DNA of 64,000 nucleotides from Leifsonia sp. Leaf264 (GTDB lineage Bacteria; Actinomycetota; Actinomycetes; Actinomycetales; Microbacteriaceae). Within the stretch, counting starts at the first letter, position 1. Each line of letters opens with the position of its first letter. Location: positions 186,001 to 250,000 of the forward strand of contig NZ_LMMR01000005.1 in NCBI RefSeq assembly GCF_001422325.1. Reading direction: 5' to 3'. Made by a program: the position numbers and the translations under genes. Positions 36,073 to 44,961 of this stretch are shown one piece after another. The notes beneath the pieces are model-generated. The model saw nothing but the letters and a program-made list of their open reading frames with translations, made no database searches and was not told the origin of the DNA.

Positions 36073-36510
36073 TCAGCGGGACCTGGGGCGCCGGATCGGT
36101 TCCTTGTTGGACAGCAGCACGTACCACTTGTCGTTGGTGTGGTCGTAGGCGATGACGAACTTCACCGTGCTTTCCGTCGTGTAGTAGTCGCTGCCGCCGT
36201 AGTGGGTGGCTTCGACGTGGAACCGGGACACCGTGGCTGTCTTGCTGTACCCGGCGTCCTCGACCCCGTAGGAGTACTTGGTGACTCGGGCGGTCCGCTC
36301 CGTGCTCACGACCTGCCTGGCGGTGAACGTCGCGATGAGTGTCCCGTTGTCCTGCTCGATGACGGTGTCCGGTTCCAGCTCCGCCCAGTGGGAGGACGGT
36401 TCGGAGTAGTGGGAGAACTCGAACGTCTCCCGGGTGCCGGTGATCTCCCGGAGGCGGTCGACGGTGAGTTCGGTGAGGAGACGCTGGTCGCGCGGCCAGT
36501 TGGCGGTCAT
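36073..36510 (-). CDS. uncharacterised protein (145 aa)
   Basis: Begins at the ATGA overlap with the preceding gene. A basic helix (WPRDQRLLTELTVDRLREIT) is followed by a beta-rich half (NGTLIATFTARQVVSTERTA; YDHTNDKWYVLLSNKEP) with aromatic strands. No signal or cysteines. Family unknown. Confidence 0.72.
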   Translation of the reverse strand: MTANWPRDQRLLTELTVDRLREITGTRETFEFSHYSEPSSHWAELEPDTVIEQDNGTLIATFTARQVVSTERTARVTKYSYGVEDAGYSKTATVSRFHVEATHYGGSDYYTTESTVKFVIAYDHTNDKWYVLLSNKEPIRRPRSR

Positions 36511-36935
36511 CGGATGCTCTCGGGGGCGTCGCCGAACCAGTGGGCGGGTGCGTTCCGGAGTCGTTCCAGCTCGGCAGCGAGAGCGGCCTCGCGGATGGTG
36601 GCGTCTTCGAGGAGCTGGTTCCGGGTGTCGGCGAGCTCGGCCAGGTCAGCGTTCTGGGAGGCGAGGGCTGCGAGACGGGCCAGCAGATCTCCGTCCACAG
36701 TCTCGTCGGCCCCGACAGAGGCGACGCCAGTGTTGAAGCTGGGGATGTGGACCGGGGTGCCGAGGTAGGAACCCCAGGCGCCGACAGGCTGGTTCGCGGA
36801 CGCTTCACAGGCGGCGGTGATCGCATCGCGGAGGTCAGCGACGAACCGCCACGCATCCTCAGCGAACCCGCGATCCGAGTCGTAGTACTGGTCGAGCAGC
36901 TTCTCGAGCTCCATCACGGAGACAGATACGGGCAT
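36507..36935 (-). CDS. uncharacterised protein (142 aa)
   Basis: The ATG at 36935 follows TGAGGA; an in-frame TTG six bases earlier is the alternative. Mostly helical, with a coiled-coil-like middle (LLARLAALASQNADLAELAD; ALAAELERLRNAPAHWFG). First gene of the operon behind a class 1 motif. No family recognised. Confidence 0.72.
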   Translation of the reverse strand: MPVSVSVMELEKLLDQYYDSDRGFAEDAWRFVADLRDAITAACEASANQPVGAWGSYLGTPVHIPSFNTGVASVGADETVDGDLLARLAALASQNADLAELADTRNQLLEDATIREAALAAELERLRNAPAHWFGDAPESIR

Positions 36936-36973
36936 CGTCAATCCTCAGGTCCGGGCAGCAGGCGCTGCGACAG

Positions 36974-36989
36974 CACCTACATGTGCGGA
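36974..36989 (-). promoter_or_regulatory. operon motif, class 1
   Basis: TCCGCACATGTAGGTG in gene sense. The motif ATG is followed by TAG. Upstream it carries GAAACGTCC, close to CGAAAACGTCC at the PARP motif. Confidence 0.75.
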
Positions 36990-37026
36990 ATGAGGACGTT
37001 TCGCGTTGCTCTGCTGAAGGAAGGGG

Positions 37027-37611
37027 TCAGTCGATGACGACCACGTCATAGCCCTTGGCGGCCGCCCACGCCTCAGCGGCGACAAGCGCCGACGCTTGGT
37101 CCGGGGTGGCCTTCGTGATGGTCGCCTTCGTGTTCGAGGCGAGCACGCCCCAGACCATCCCGTCGGAATTGGAGTAGACGTGGATGACTGCGACCACGCC
37201 GCGCCCCGCTTGGTCAGCCTTCGTGTTTAGGTACTCACGCACGGCCTCAACCCCTTCGCCGGCGTCGGCGTTGAACACGTCCACGGCTGGTGCGGCGCCG
37301 GACACAATGTCGGCCTTCACCGAGTCCGGCAACGGCTGCGCCGGGTCGACAGTCATCACGGTGCCGTCAGCCAGCGCGTAATCCTTCGGTGCGTCCTGCG
37401 CCAGCACCTGCTTCTCGAACTCAGACAGCCGCCCGTCACCGTTCTTGTCGCCGGGGACCAGCGTCGGTGTTGGTGTCGCCTCGGCGGTCGCGGCGGGCTT
37501 CATGGTGAAGTCAGCCCAGGAGTTGCCGGGTGCCGGCGTGGAGCATGCTGCCAGCGCGGTGATGGCCGCGGCGGCGAGCAGGGTCGCCCCGGTGATGCGT
37601 GCGGTGTTCAA
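37027..37611 (-). CDS. EF-hand lipoprotein (194 aa)
   Basis: A TTG at 37611 follows GGGGGAG. The lipobox LAAC puts the modified cysteine at C23. Residues 55-66, DKNGDGRLSEFE, form a canonical EF-hand calcium loop (Asp, Asn, Asp, Gly, Leu, Glu in order). The C-terminal 100 residues are mixed alpha/beta (GVVAVIHVYSNSDGMVWGVL; SALVAAEAWAAAKGYDVVVI). It is exported and lipid-anchored; function unknown. A class 1 motif lies 50 bp upstream. Confidence 0.8.
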   Translation of the reverse strand: MNTARITGATLLAAAAITALAACSTPAPGNSWADFTMKPAATAEATPTPTLVPGDKNGDGRLSEFEKQVLAQDAPKDYALADGTVMTVDPAQPLPDSVKADIVSGAAPAVDVFNADAGEGVEAVREYLNTKADQAGRGVVAVIHVYSNSDGMVWGVLASNTKATITKATPDQASALVAAEAWAAAKGYDVVVID

Positions 37612-37660
37612 GTTCGCTCCCCCAGTGGTTCTCGGTCGAGAGTATCGACGTCCTTCGGTT

Positions 37661-37680
37661 CCACCTCCTACATGTGCGGC
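37661..37680 (-). promoter_or_regulatory. operon motif, class 1
   Basis: GCCGCACATGTAGGAGGTGG in gene sense. The motif ATG is followed by TAG. Upstream CTGAACCGCGGCAT closely matches AGAACCGCGGAAA at the 4505 site. Confidence 0.75.
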
Positions 37681-37708
37681 ATGCCGCGGTTCAGCTGCTG
37701 TGCTGGTG

Positions 37709-38203
37709 TCAGGGGCGGGCGATGTCAGCGATCCGCTGCAGGTGCCGGACGAACTCATGCGTCATGGTGGACGAGTCCGCCGCCATGCACTCGGCGAAGA
37801 TCTGATTCAGCTTCGCCCGGAGCTCGGAGGCCTCATCGGTGTCCGGCTGGTCAGGCTTTTTCGGGAACCCGGCGTCGGCGCCGAACACGTCCCGGAGGCC
37901 GGCGCCGGCTTCGTGCGCGAACTGGGAGATGTCGGAGGCGGTGACATCGACGCTCTCCTCCTCTGGGTGGCCGACCTTGCGGTGGCCGTCGAGGTTCCAG
38001 ACCCGGTTGAGCGCCCAGCCGGCGCCGTCGCCGAACGTCCCGCCGACCTTCGGCCGCGCTGCGGTGAGCTCACCGATGCGGTTGCCGAGGCGGACGACGA
38101 CACCTTCGAGCGGGACCCCGTCATGGTCGATGCCGTGCTTCTCCGCCTGCATCTTGATGCTGACGCCCAGGTTGACCAGGTCGTTGAAATCCTGCTTGCT
38201 CAT
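37709..38203 (-). CDS. uncharacterised protein (164 aa)
   Basis: Last gene of an eight-gene overlapping leftward operon. Begins MSKQDFNDLVNLGVSIKMQA with AAGGAG upstream. Helical N-terminus, a Gly-rich turn (KVGGTFGDGAGWALNRVWNL), and acidic helices (DEASELRAKLNQIFAECMAA). No signal, cysteine pairs or membrane span. No family recognised. Confidence 0.75.
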   Translation of the reverse strand: MSKQDFNDLVNLGVSIKMQAEKHGIDHDGVPLEGVVVRLGNRIGELTAARPKVGGTFGDGAGWALNRVWNLDGHRKVGHPEEESVDVTASDISQFAHEAGAGLRDVFGADAGFPKKPDQPDTDEASELRAKLNQIFAECMAADSSTMTHEFVRHLQRIADIARP

Positions 38204-38580
38204 CGGGTGCTCCTTGTGTGGGGTCGCGGGTGCTTGCTGCGGAGGTGGGCGACCCGGTCTGCTTCAGCTTCCTGGTGGGTGTCGAACGGTTCCTTGGAGT
38301 CCCATCCGCAGATGAGGCAGCGAGCGGCGTACTTGCGGACCTCAACAACTCCGGTGCGAGCGTCGAGCTCGGGGACCAGGTCGTCCAGGTACTGCCACCG
38401 GTTCGGGCCGTTGGGTTCGTCGTCCGGGGTGACCCAGGCGACGTCCTTGCCGGTGTGGTCGGGTGTGCCGATGTGGTGGACGGTCGCCCACCCCCATCGG
38501 GACATGACGTGGTCGCCGGCGACTGGTGTTTCGGATCTCTTGCGTCGGCCGGCGGTGAACGTGACAGGTGGTGTGGTCAT
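38200..38580 (-). CDS. protein with CxxC...HxxxH finger (126 aa)
   Basis: Start and stop both overlap neighbours as ATGA. The C-terminal CLICGWDSKEPFDTHQEAEA then HLRSKH looks like a C2H2-type finger, preceded by a beta-rich domain (HVMSRWGWATVHHIG; WVTPDDEPNGPNRWQYLDDL). The finger suggests DNA or protein binding. Not recognised further. Confidence 0.75.
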   Translation of the reverse strand: MTTPPVTFTAGRRKRSETPVAGDHVMSRWGWATVHHIGTPDHTGKDVAWVTPDDEPNGPNRWQYLDDLVPELDARTGVVEVRKYAARCLICGWDSKEPFDTHQEAEADRVAHLRSKHPRPHTRSTR

Positions 38581-39125
38581 GAGCGGGCTGCTTCCTGGTG
38601 GTCGATGGCGTCGATGATCTTCAACGCCACGGCGGCGACTTGCACCATCTCGGCGCGGATCTTCTGCGGGTCCGTTTCAGCGAACGCTTCTTCGATTTCT
38701 TCGCGGAGGATGTGCTCCCAGGTGAGAGTGCCTTCCTCGGTGTGCCGGTCGGTGCGCTCTTTGGCGTCGTTCGCGATGACCCATTGCAGTTCGCCGTCGC
38801 CGCCGACCGGGAGGTCGGGGCGGTACCCGTGGAGGGTGACTGACCTGTGGGCTTCAGCCACAGCTTCCGATGCGGCTGTGCTGAACCGTTCATCGCGGGG
38901 CGGCTCTTGCCGCCGTTCGGTCAGCTGGTACCTGTAGACGGTCTCGCCCTCGGAGGCTTCGAAGTATTCGACGTACTCCGTTTCGTCGATCTCCGCATAT
39001 GTGACTTCGAAGGTCGTCGCTCCATGAATCAGAGCACCGAGGCTGAGCTCTTTCAGGCTGTGCATCCAGAAGCATCCGTGGTCGTCGGCGGTCACCTCGT
39101 CGAGGAACCGGATGGGACGGCTCAC
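38577..39125 (-). CDS. uncharacterised protein (182 aa)
   Basis: ATGA-coupled at both ends. Begins MSRPIRFLDEVTADDHGCFW. A beta-rich, Tyr/Glu-rich middle (YAEIDETEYVEYFEASEGET) leads to a C-terminal helical third (IRAEMVQVAAVALKIIDAID) resembling the tail of phage nucleotide-metabolism proteins, but no catalytic motif is visible. Family unknown. Confidence 0.74.
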   Translation of the reverse strand: MSRPIRFLDEVTADDHGCFWMHSLKELSLGALIHGATTFEVTYAEIDETEYVEYFEASEGETVYRYQLTERRQEPPRDERFSTAASEAVAEAHRSVTLHGYRPDLPVGGDGELQWVIANDAKERTDRHTEEGTLTWEHILREEIEEAFAETDPQKIRAEMVQVAAVALKIIDAIDHQEAARS

Positions 39126-39508
39126 AGGGTCACCTCGATGGTGCGGGCGGCGGTTTCGGTCTCCAGTTTCGCGACGTGTGCGGTCCAGTAGGCGACAAGG
39201 TCGCGGGCGGACAGGAGGGCGCCCGCGTGACGGGTGGTGTCAGCGATGAACACCCGCTTGAACTCCTGTGCTGTGGTCAGGTACTGCGGCAGGTACTCGT
39301 CGGGGATGTCGGCCGCGAACCCAGCAAGTTGGTTGGCTGCTGCGATGAGGGCTTCCTCGGCGATGTGCGCGTCGGATGCCTCGACGATGTCGGCGACGGT
39401 CGGGTGGTGTCCGAGGTTGGCGATGTCGAGGCCGCAGTCGCATTCCAGCCACACCCCGTCGTCCGTCGCCCGGTATGCCACCGAGGTGGTGTGATCAGCG
39501 ATGGGCAC
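39122..39508 (-). CDS. uncharacterised helical protein (128 aa)
   Basis: A GTG at 39508 overlaps the previous gene by about 14 bp, with GGGGGG upstream. Near the N-terminus is VWLECDCGLD (one CxC pair), then mostly helices (AHIAEEALIAAANQLAGFAA; AYWTAHVAKLETETAAR). No family recognised. Confidence 0.72.
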   Translation of the reverse strand: MPIADHTTSVAYRATDDGVWLECDCGLDIANLGHHPTVADIVEASDAHIAEEALIAAANQLAGFAADIPDEYLPQYLTTAQEFKRVFIADTTRHAGALLSARDLVAYWTAHVAKLETETAARTIEVTL

Positions 39509-39713
39509 GTCCGTACCCCCCGAGTCCCTGGTGTACGGCCTGCGCGGCGGCGTACTCAGCCTCTCCGAGCTCGCGCTGGACGGCGTTGACGACCCCGTCG
39601 TTGGTGAAGTCGTCTCCGGAGACGACTTCGAGGAGGACGCGGAGTTTCATCACCCGGTCGATGTGGAGGAGGCCGGCGTTGACGGCACGGATCTCGGTTT
39701 CGCGGTCAGCCAT
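39495..39713 (-). CDS. uncharacterised helical protein (72 aa)
   Basis: The ATG at 39713 follows AAAGG. Short soluble helices (IRAVNAGLLHIDRVMKLRVL; VVNAVQRELGEAEYAAAQAV) and a Gly/Arg/His tail. Overlaps both neighbours by a few bases, as in dense phage operons. No family recognised. Confidence 0.72.
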   Translation of the reverse strand: MADRETEIRAVNAGLLHIDRVMKLRVLLEVVSGDDFTNDGVVNAVQRELGEAEYAAAQAVHQGLGGYGRAHR

Positions 39714-39942
39714 GGTGGTGCCTTTCGGTTCGGTTGTGGAACAGGTCGTCGTCGTACTCCCAGCCGTAAGCGGCTGCGCATCGGGCGCAGACGAAACCGG
39801 CGGTCCTGTAGGTGCTGCAGGATTCCTCGTGGGCGAAACCGTCGGTGCAGTGCGCCCATCCGGACCCGCAGCACGGGCAGACGGGTGACCCGTCGTAGTC
39901 GGCGGGGTTGCGGAGCTCCGCAACGGCGGTCGGGGCGGTCAT
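39706..39942 (-). CDS. Cys/His-rich small protein (78 aa)
   Basis: Begins MTAPTAVAELRNPADYDG. CPCCGSGWAHC, then HEESC, then CARC, give about seven cysteines, enough for two zinc sites, with an acidic YGWEYDDDLFHN tail. Coupled to the membrane-protein gene before it by ATGA. Likely a zinc-binding domain; partner unknown. Confidence 0.74.
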   Translation of the reverse strand: MTAPTAVAELRNPADYDGSPVCPCCGSGWAHCTDGFAHEESCSTYRTAGFVCARCAAAYGWEYDDDLFHNRTERHHHG

Positions 39943-40313
39943 CGGGCGCGGCTCCGTTGGACGGTCACAGCCATCCAGGCGGCCCAGGGGACGAAGACGG
40001 CTCCGATGGCGGTTGAGCTCCACAGATGCGCGTCCCAGATGATCGAAGCGACCATCGGCAGGACGATGCCGCCCACTCCGGTGGCGGCGATGTTGACCCA
40101 GCTGTCACGGGTGCGGAGGTGGCTGACCGCCCAGGTGAGGAGGATGGCGGAGGCGGCAACTGAAAGCCGCATCATGACGAACAGAGCCTCACGGCGTTCC
40201 GGGGCGATGATCGCGGCGGCGAACGCCACGAAGACGATCGCGAGTGCAGCCTTCCGGATGACGTCGGATACTCGGATACGGTCGTCGTCGGTCGACGTGT
40301 CGATGGTGGTCAT
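39939..40313 (-). CDS. four-span membrane protein (124 aa)
   Basis: The ATG at 40313 overlaps the stop of a 22-codon gene (ATGA). Hydrophobic segments at about residues 20-39 (IRKAALAIVFVAFAAAII), 46-64 (LFVMMRLSVAASAILLTWAV), 71-91 and 94-115 (WDAHLWSSTAIGAVFVPWAA). N-terminal 18 residues are acidic and soluble. No family recognised. Confidence 0.72.
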   Translation of the reverse strand: MTTIDTSTDDDRIRVSDVIRKAALAIVFVAFAAAIIAPERREALFVMMRLSVAASAILLTWAVSHLRTRDSWVNIAATGVGGIVLPMVASIIWDAHLWSSTAIGAVFVPWAAWMAVTVQRSRAR

Positions 40314-40378
40314 CGGTGCCCTGCCTTCTGCATGGCGCGCTTGCGGGTTGCGCGGGGCTGGGCGGTGGAAGTCTTCAC
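40310..40378 (-). CDS. 22-residue basic peptide
   Basis: A GTG at 40378 follows GGGAGCT, which is itself part of the operon motif leader. The peptide is basic: KTSTAQPRATRKRAMQKAGH. Its TGA overlaps the ATG of the membrane gene by four bases. It is the first coding unit after a class 1 motif, whose own ATG reads M-W-E-L and stops at this GTG. Coupling on both sides supports translation. Confidence 0.55.
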   Translation of the reverse strand: MKTSTAQPRATRKRAMQKAGHR

Positions 40379-40380
40379 AG

Positions 40381-40396
40381 CTCCCACATGTGCGGA
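40381..40396 (-). promoter_or_regulatory. operon motif, class 1
   Basis: TCCGCACATGTGGGAG in gene sense, heading the eight-gene operon 40378-37709. The motif ATG opens M-W-E-L and its stop overlaps the GTG of the 22-residue gene. Confidence 0.75.
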
Positions 40397-40438
40397 ACAG
40401 CCGGTTCCTGCTCGGCGGCGTTGAGATCTCCGGGCGGC

Positions 40439-43400
40439 TCAGCCCCTCGTGGCGGTGAGGGTGCAGGTGACGATGTCGCCGGGGGCGAGGTGGAGGCTGA
40501 CGCTGGGCCCTTCGATGGTGATCCCTGATGCTCGGGTCTTCGAGGTGCACACCGGGGTGGGGTAGCCGGCGAACCCGTCAGCTTGCACTGCCTGGAAGTA
40601 CCACAGGTCTCCGGCGGCTCGGATGAAGCTGGAGTACCCGGGCGCCTCAGGTGTGGCGTCCAACCGGAAGTCGTTCTGGCCGTCTTCGTCTTCGTCGCCG
40701 TAGGACAGGTTGCCGTCGAACTTGAACGACCCAGCCCCGCCGGTGACGTTCTGCGTGACGATGATCTCCCCGGCTGTCGGTGCGAACCCGGTCGCCGAGT
40801 AGGTGACAGGTTCGGTGTCTGTGGTGGTGAAGCTGTCGACCTGCGTTTCGCCGTTCCAGGCGGTGACGGTGACGTTGATCACATGGTCGATGTCTTCAGG
40901 CTGCAGTTCGTACATGCCGGAGTTCGCGTAGATGATCGGTTCGCCGTCGCGGAGCCACTGGAACAGCAGGTAGTCGGCTTTCGGTGCCCAGGACCAGTCA
41001 GTGTTGACGGTGAGGGTGGCGCCGTTCTTGTGGATGCCGGAGATGGCGGGGTTGATGACAGCCGGAGCTTGCGGCCCCCCAGCAAGGACCGTCATCTGGT
41101 CGCTGCCTGAGTGCCAGGTCCTCTCGTCCCAGCCGGACATGACAGCGGTGGCTGTGGCGGAGATGATGTGGCCGGCGTCCGTGGCCCTCTGCGTGTACCG
41201 GTTGTAGTCGGGGTTCTCGAACGCGACGCCGTCCCGCATCCAGGTGAACCGGAAGAACGCCGGGATGGGGAAGCTGTGGGTGGCGGGCTCCGCTCGGAGC
41301 TCGGCACCGACCACGCGGTCGCCGGTGAGTGTCGGGGTGGCGTCGCCGTAGAAGAGTCCGTTGGTGGCTTCGTCGCCAGCGGATGCAGCTTTCTGGTCGA
41401 TGACGCCGGAGCGGTGGGCGGTGGTCTCGACAGAGATGACGTGGCCCTTGTCGGTGGTGCGCTGGGAGTAGTGGTCGCGGGTCTCCCCCGCCACTGCGAC
41501 TCCGTCGCGGAGCCACTGGTACGTGAACGACGTCGGCGCCGGCGTGTACGCGGCGGCCGCCGGGACTGCAGTGAGCATCCCGGTCATCGTCCGGTACCCG
41601 GCGACGGTAGGGCGGCCGCCGGCGGTGACAATGAACGCCCCGGTGGTCACGGGAGCGGCAGCTGATGCTGCAGTCTTCGTGGCGTACCCGTACCGGCTCG
41701 CGGTGACCTTCACGGTGACCGACGTGCTGTTGTCGGCCAGCTGCTGCGCGTACGTCTTCGCGGTTGCCTTGGCGATGGCGGCGCCGTTCCGGTACCACTG
41801 GTACGTGTACGTGGTGGCGGCCGGCGACCAGGTGCCGGTGCTGGCGGAGAGGACGGATCCGACCTTCCGGGTGCCGGAGACAGCCGGGGCGGTCTTCACG
41901 GCGAACCCGGTCAGGGACCCGATGGACACGGTCGGTGCGCTGGAGACGCTGCGAGCCAGGTAGCCGGTGCGGTGCGAGGCGACGTGCACGGTGAGCTTCT
42001 TGCCTTTGTCGGTGGCGGTGACGACGTACGTCTTGCCGGTGGCGCCGGCGATCGCAGCACCGTTCCGGTACCACCGGTAGGTGTAGCTGGTGGCGGCCGG
42101 AACCCACGTGGAACGGGCTCCCGCGGTCAGGGTGCGGCCGACGAACGGTTCGCCGGTGATCAGCGCCGGGGCGGTGCCGGTGAACACGTTCACAGTCGCG
42201 GCACCGGCGGCGGCCTTCCAGGTGCGGGACGTGGTGCCCTTCCGGTCAGCGGCGACGTTCACGGTGATGACCTTGCCGACATCCGACCCGGTCTGCTTGT
42301 AGGTGGCGGCTGTCGCCTTCGAGATGGCGGCCCCGCTCCGGAACCACTGGTACCGGTACCCGGTCGGTTTCGGCGACCAGCCGCTGTTCGGATGCGCCGT
42401 CAGCGTGGACCCGTTCGCGCGGGTGCCGGTGATTGTTGGGAGGCCGTCACCGACGAACACGTTCAGGCCGACGGTCTTCGCGGCGGACGGGCTGGTGGTG
42501 ATCAACGGCAGGTATCCGGCGCGGACTGCAGTGACCTTGACGGTGATGACGCGGTTGGTGTCAGCGGCGGTCACCACGTAGGTGGCGGCTGTCGCTTTCG
42601 AGATGGCGGACCCGTCGCGGAACCACTGGTAGGTGTACCCGGTCGGGGCCGGGGTGACGGATACGGCCTTCGCCGCGGTGAGCTTCTGCCCGATCTGCCG
42701 GTAGCCGGATACGGACGCGGTGAGTGAGCCCTTCAGGGACGGGGCTGCCGGGACGATGACTGACGATGAGAGTGACGTCTTGGGTTTGTAGCCGTCAACC
42801 CACCCGGCGACGTACGCCATGATCCGATGGCCGATGTCGGCGGATGTCAACTTGTAGGTCTGCGTCCGAGCGTCTGTGATGGCGACGCTGTCCCGGTACC
42901 ACTGGTACACGTATCTGGTCGGCTTCGGAGACCAGTCGGTGCCGGCGTGAGCGGTCAATGTCTGGTCCAGGCCGGGGGTGCCAGTGATCGTGGCTTTGGT
43001 GGTCCCGGTGACACTCGGGGTGGGGAGGATCGTGGCGGCGGCGCTGGTGCGGGTGCGTGTCTCGTAGCCGTCACGGATCGCGGTGACCGCGACGGTCAGG
43101 GTCGTTCCGACGTCAGTCGGCTGGACCCGGTACGTGCCGGTGTTTCCGACCTGGTCTGTGATCGGTGAGCCGTTCCGGTACCACTGGTAGGTGTATTTCT
43201 GCGCTGCGGGTGACCAGCCGGCGCCGTTCGTGGCAGCGACCGTCTCGTACGGCCATGCGTGACCGGTGATAGTCGGTTTCGCGTCACCGGTGAACTTCGA
43301 CTGGTTGACGTCGGTGAGCGTGACAGTGACGGAGGCGCTGCCGGATGCCTTCGAGTTCACCTTCACCTTGACGCCGCCGGAGCGGGACGTGAACGTGTAC

Positions 43401-44833
43401 CCGGGCGGGAAGGTGAAATTGCGGGCGGAGGCGGTGCTGAACGGGAGAACTTCGCTGGCGGACCCGACCGCTTTCAGGATGCGGACGCCGGCGCCCATGT
43501 TCCCGAGACGGGCGTAGACGGAGTTGGCGTCGCGGCCTTGCGCGTTCCGGTATTCGACGTAGTAGTGCTCCCCGTTGTTCGGGTCGGTGATGTCGATGCC
43601 GCGGACTCCGGATGTCGCCGCGGCAGCGCCGATCGTAAAAGTCCCGGTTGCTGTCTTCGTCGGCGCGGTCAGGTACGCCTGCTTCAGGTCGGCGGTGGAG
43701 AGGATCCTGAGACGGGCTTTGCTGGTGATGTTCAGGGCGGGGGTGTTCGCGTTGCCGTGGCAGGACGGGTCGCAGAACATGTAGCCGCGGCCCATGACGT
43801 CGTACAGGTCCGCGTACTCGTTGAATGAGCACCCGTTGGTGTACGAGTTGGTGGTCTGGACGTACCCGTCGTACTTCGGGAACGGGCATTCCTGCAGGTT
43901 GGCGTGGAGGAGGCTGAGGTTGTGGCCGAGCTCGTGGGTGACGGTGAGCTCGTCGACGTACCCGCCGCCGAGCGCCGCCCAGGCGAGACCTCCGGATGCG
44001 AGGCCGGACCCTACCGAGCCGAGGCCGCCGTCGAGCCCGCATTCGTCGGGGCTGATGACGAGGAGGTGCTGCGCGGCGCTGGAAGCGGTTCCGGGGTTGC
44101 TGTAGTAGAAGTTGGTTCCGGTGCGGCCGAACTTCTTCGCCCCTTCAGCCCACAGGGCGGACTGGTTGCAGCCGTTCGCGGAGCTGTACCGGATGATCTT
44201 GTTGATCTTCACACCGGACACCTTCCCGGCGGACTGCTCCTTCCAGAACGCCGAAACGCGGGTGATCACACCGGCCAGGTACGCGTCAGAGGTGTTCGGC
44301 CAGTTGCCGTTATCGGCGACGACAGCGATGTCCAGCGCATGCGCGACAGGTCCGGTGGCCGTGGGCTCTTGCGCAGCGACGGTTCCAGACCTTGCGGTGA
44401 GCGGGTCGCCGGCGGCTGATGCAGCCGCAGCGATCGTCTTCCCGGTGCTCGAGGTGGCTTCGACGGTTCCGACCGCTGCCACGTCAGCGTCGTCGAGGAC
44501 GGCCGCGGACGGGATGGCGACGATGTCGACGGTAGCGCCGGAGGCGGTGTCCACGGGGATGAGCGACCCGTCGACAGGGACGAAAGAGCCGTCGGCGGTG
44601 ACCACCTGGAAGCCTGCGAGATCATCAGCTGTGCCGACGGCCCCTGCTTCAGCTTCGAAGCGGACGAGGCTGCCGGTGATGTGGACGTTGACGTCCGCGG
44701 AGGGGTTCGTGACTGACGGTGCAGCGAAAGCGGGAACCACGGTGCCGCCGGTGATGGCGGCGACAGTGGCCAGGGCGATGGCCGCGAACCACCGGCTCGT
44801 GTGGTTCCGGGCGGCGGTGGCAGTGGAGCTCAT
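40439..44833 (-). CDS. secreted metzincin-like metalloprotease with Ig-like repeats (1464 aa)
   Basis: A signal peptide (residues about 1-38, ending VPAFAAP) and a 150-residue prodomain come first. The protease region carries THELGHNLSLLHA, with zinc ligands H300, H304 and H310 and catalytic E301. A YDVMGRGYM Met-turn lies about 50 residues on, the metzincin pattern close to M11/gametolysin, though serine replaces the usual glycine before H310. Residues from about 520 hold nine or ten Ig-like repeats of 85-90 residues with (Y)QW(Y/F/L/M)R(N/D)G cores, as in actinobacterial surface proteins. A beta-rich cap of about 115 residues ends it. No cell-wall sorting signal. Roles could include adhesion and proteolysis outside the cell. 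The ATG lies close to GGAGC; a class 2 motif is upstream. Confidence 0.88.
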   Translation of the reverse strand: MSSTATAARNHTSRWFAAIALATVAAITGGTVVPAFAAPSVTNPSADVNVHITGSLVRFEAEAGAVGTADDLAGFQVVTADGSFVPVDGSLIPVDTASGATVDIVAIPSAAVLDDADVAAVGTVEATSSTGKTIAAAASAAGDPLTARSGTVAAQEPTATGPVAHALDIAVVADNGNWPNTSDAYLAGVITRVSAFWKEQSAGKVSGVKINKIIRYSSANGCNQSALWAEGAKKFGRTGTNFYYSNPGTASSAAQHLLVISPDECGLDGGLGSVGSGLASGGLAWAALGGGYVDELTVTHELGHNLSLLHANLQECPFPKYDGYVQTTNSYTNGCSFNEYADLYDVMGRGYMFCDPSCHGNANTPALNITSKARLRILSTADLKQAYLTAPTKTATGTFTIGAAAATSGVRGIDITDPNNGEHYYVEYRNAQGRDANSVYARLGNMGAGVRILKAVGSASEVLPFSTASARNFTFPPGYTFTSRSGGVKVKVNSKASGSASVTVTLTDVNQSKFTGDAKPTITGHAWPYETVAATNGAGWSPAAQKYTYQWYRNGSPITDQVGNTGTYRVQPTDVGTTLTVAVTAIRDGYETRTRTSAAATILPTPSVTGTTKATITGTPGLDQTLTAHAGTDWSPKPTRYVYQWYRDSVAITDARTQTYKLTSADIGHRIMAYVAGWVDGYKPKTSLSSSVIVPAAPSLKGSLTASVSGYRQIGQKLTAAKAVSVTPAPTGYTYQWFRDGSAISKATAATYVVTAADTNRVITVKVTAVRAGYLPLITTSPSAAKTVGLNVFVGDGLPTITGTRANGSTLTAHPNSGWSPKPTGYRYQWFRSGAAISKATAATYKQTGSDVGKVITVNVAADRKGTTSRTWKAAAGAATVNVFTGTAPALITGEPFVGRTLTAGARSTWVPAATSYTYRWYRNGAAIAGATGKTYVVTATDKGKKLTVHVASHRTGYLARSVSSAPTVSIGSLTGFAVKTAPAVSGTRKVGSVLSASTGTWSPAATTYTYQWYRNGAAIAKATAKTYAQQLADNSTSVTVKVTASRYGYATKTAASAAAPVTTGAFIVTAGGRPTVAGYRTMTGMLTAVPAAAAYTPAPTSFTYQWLRDGVAVAGETRDHYSQRTTDKGHVISVETTAHRSGVIDQKAASAGDEATNGLFYGDATPTLTGDRVVGAELRAEPATHSFPIPAFFRFTWMRDGVAFENPDYNRYTQRATDAGHIISATATAVMSGWDERTWHSGSDQMTVLAGGPQAPAVINPAISGIHKNGATLTVNTDWSWAPKADYLLFQWLRDGEPIIYANSGMYELQPEDIDHVINVTVTAWNGETQVDSFTTTDTEPVTYSATGFAPTAGEIIVTQNVTGGAGSFKFDGNLSYGDEDEDGQNDFRLDATPEAPGYSSFIRAAGDLWYFQAVQADGFAGYPTPVCTSKTRASGITIEGPSVSLHLAPGDIVTCTLTATRG

Positions 44834-44838
44834 GCTCC

Positions 44839-44853
44839 AAGGACATGTGGCGG
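44839..44853 (-). promoter_or_regulatory. operon motif, class 2 (CCGCCACATG)
   Basis: GCCGCCACATGTCCTTGGAG in gene sense, ten bases before the metalloprotease start. Confidence 0.5.
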
Positions 44854-44961
44854 CTCTGCTGGGAGCCGCTCGGGAGAACGCTGAACAGAGCGCGTGTCGC
44901 TAGCGCTGCCTACCTATGTCGTTCCGAGCAGATACTCTCAATCCGTCAGAGGAGGATCCCG

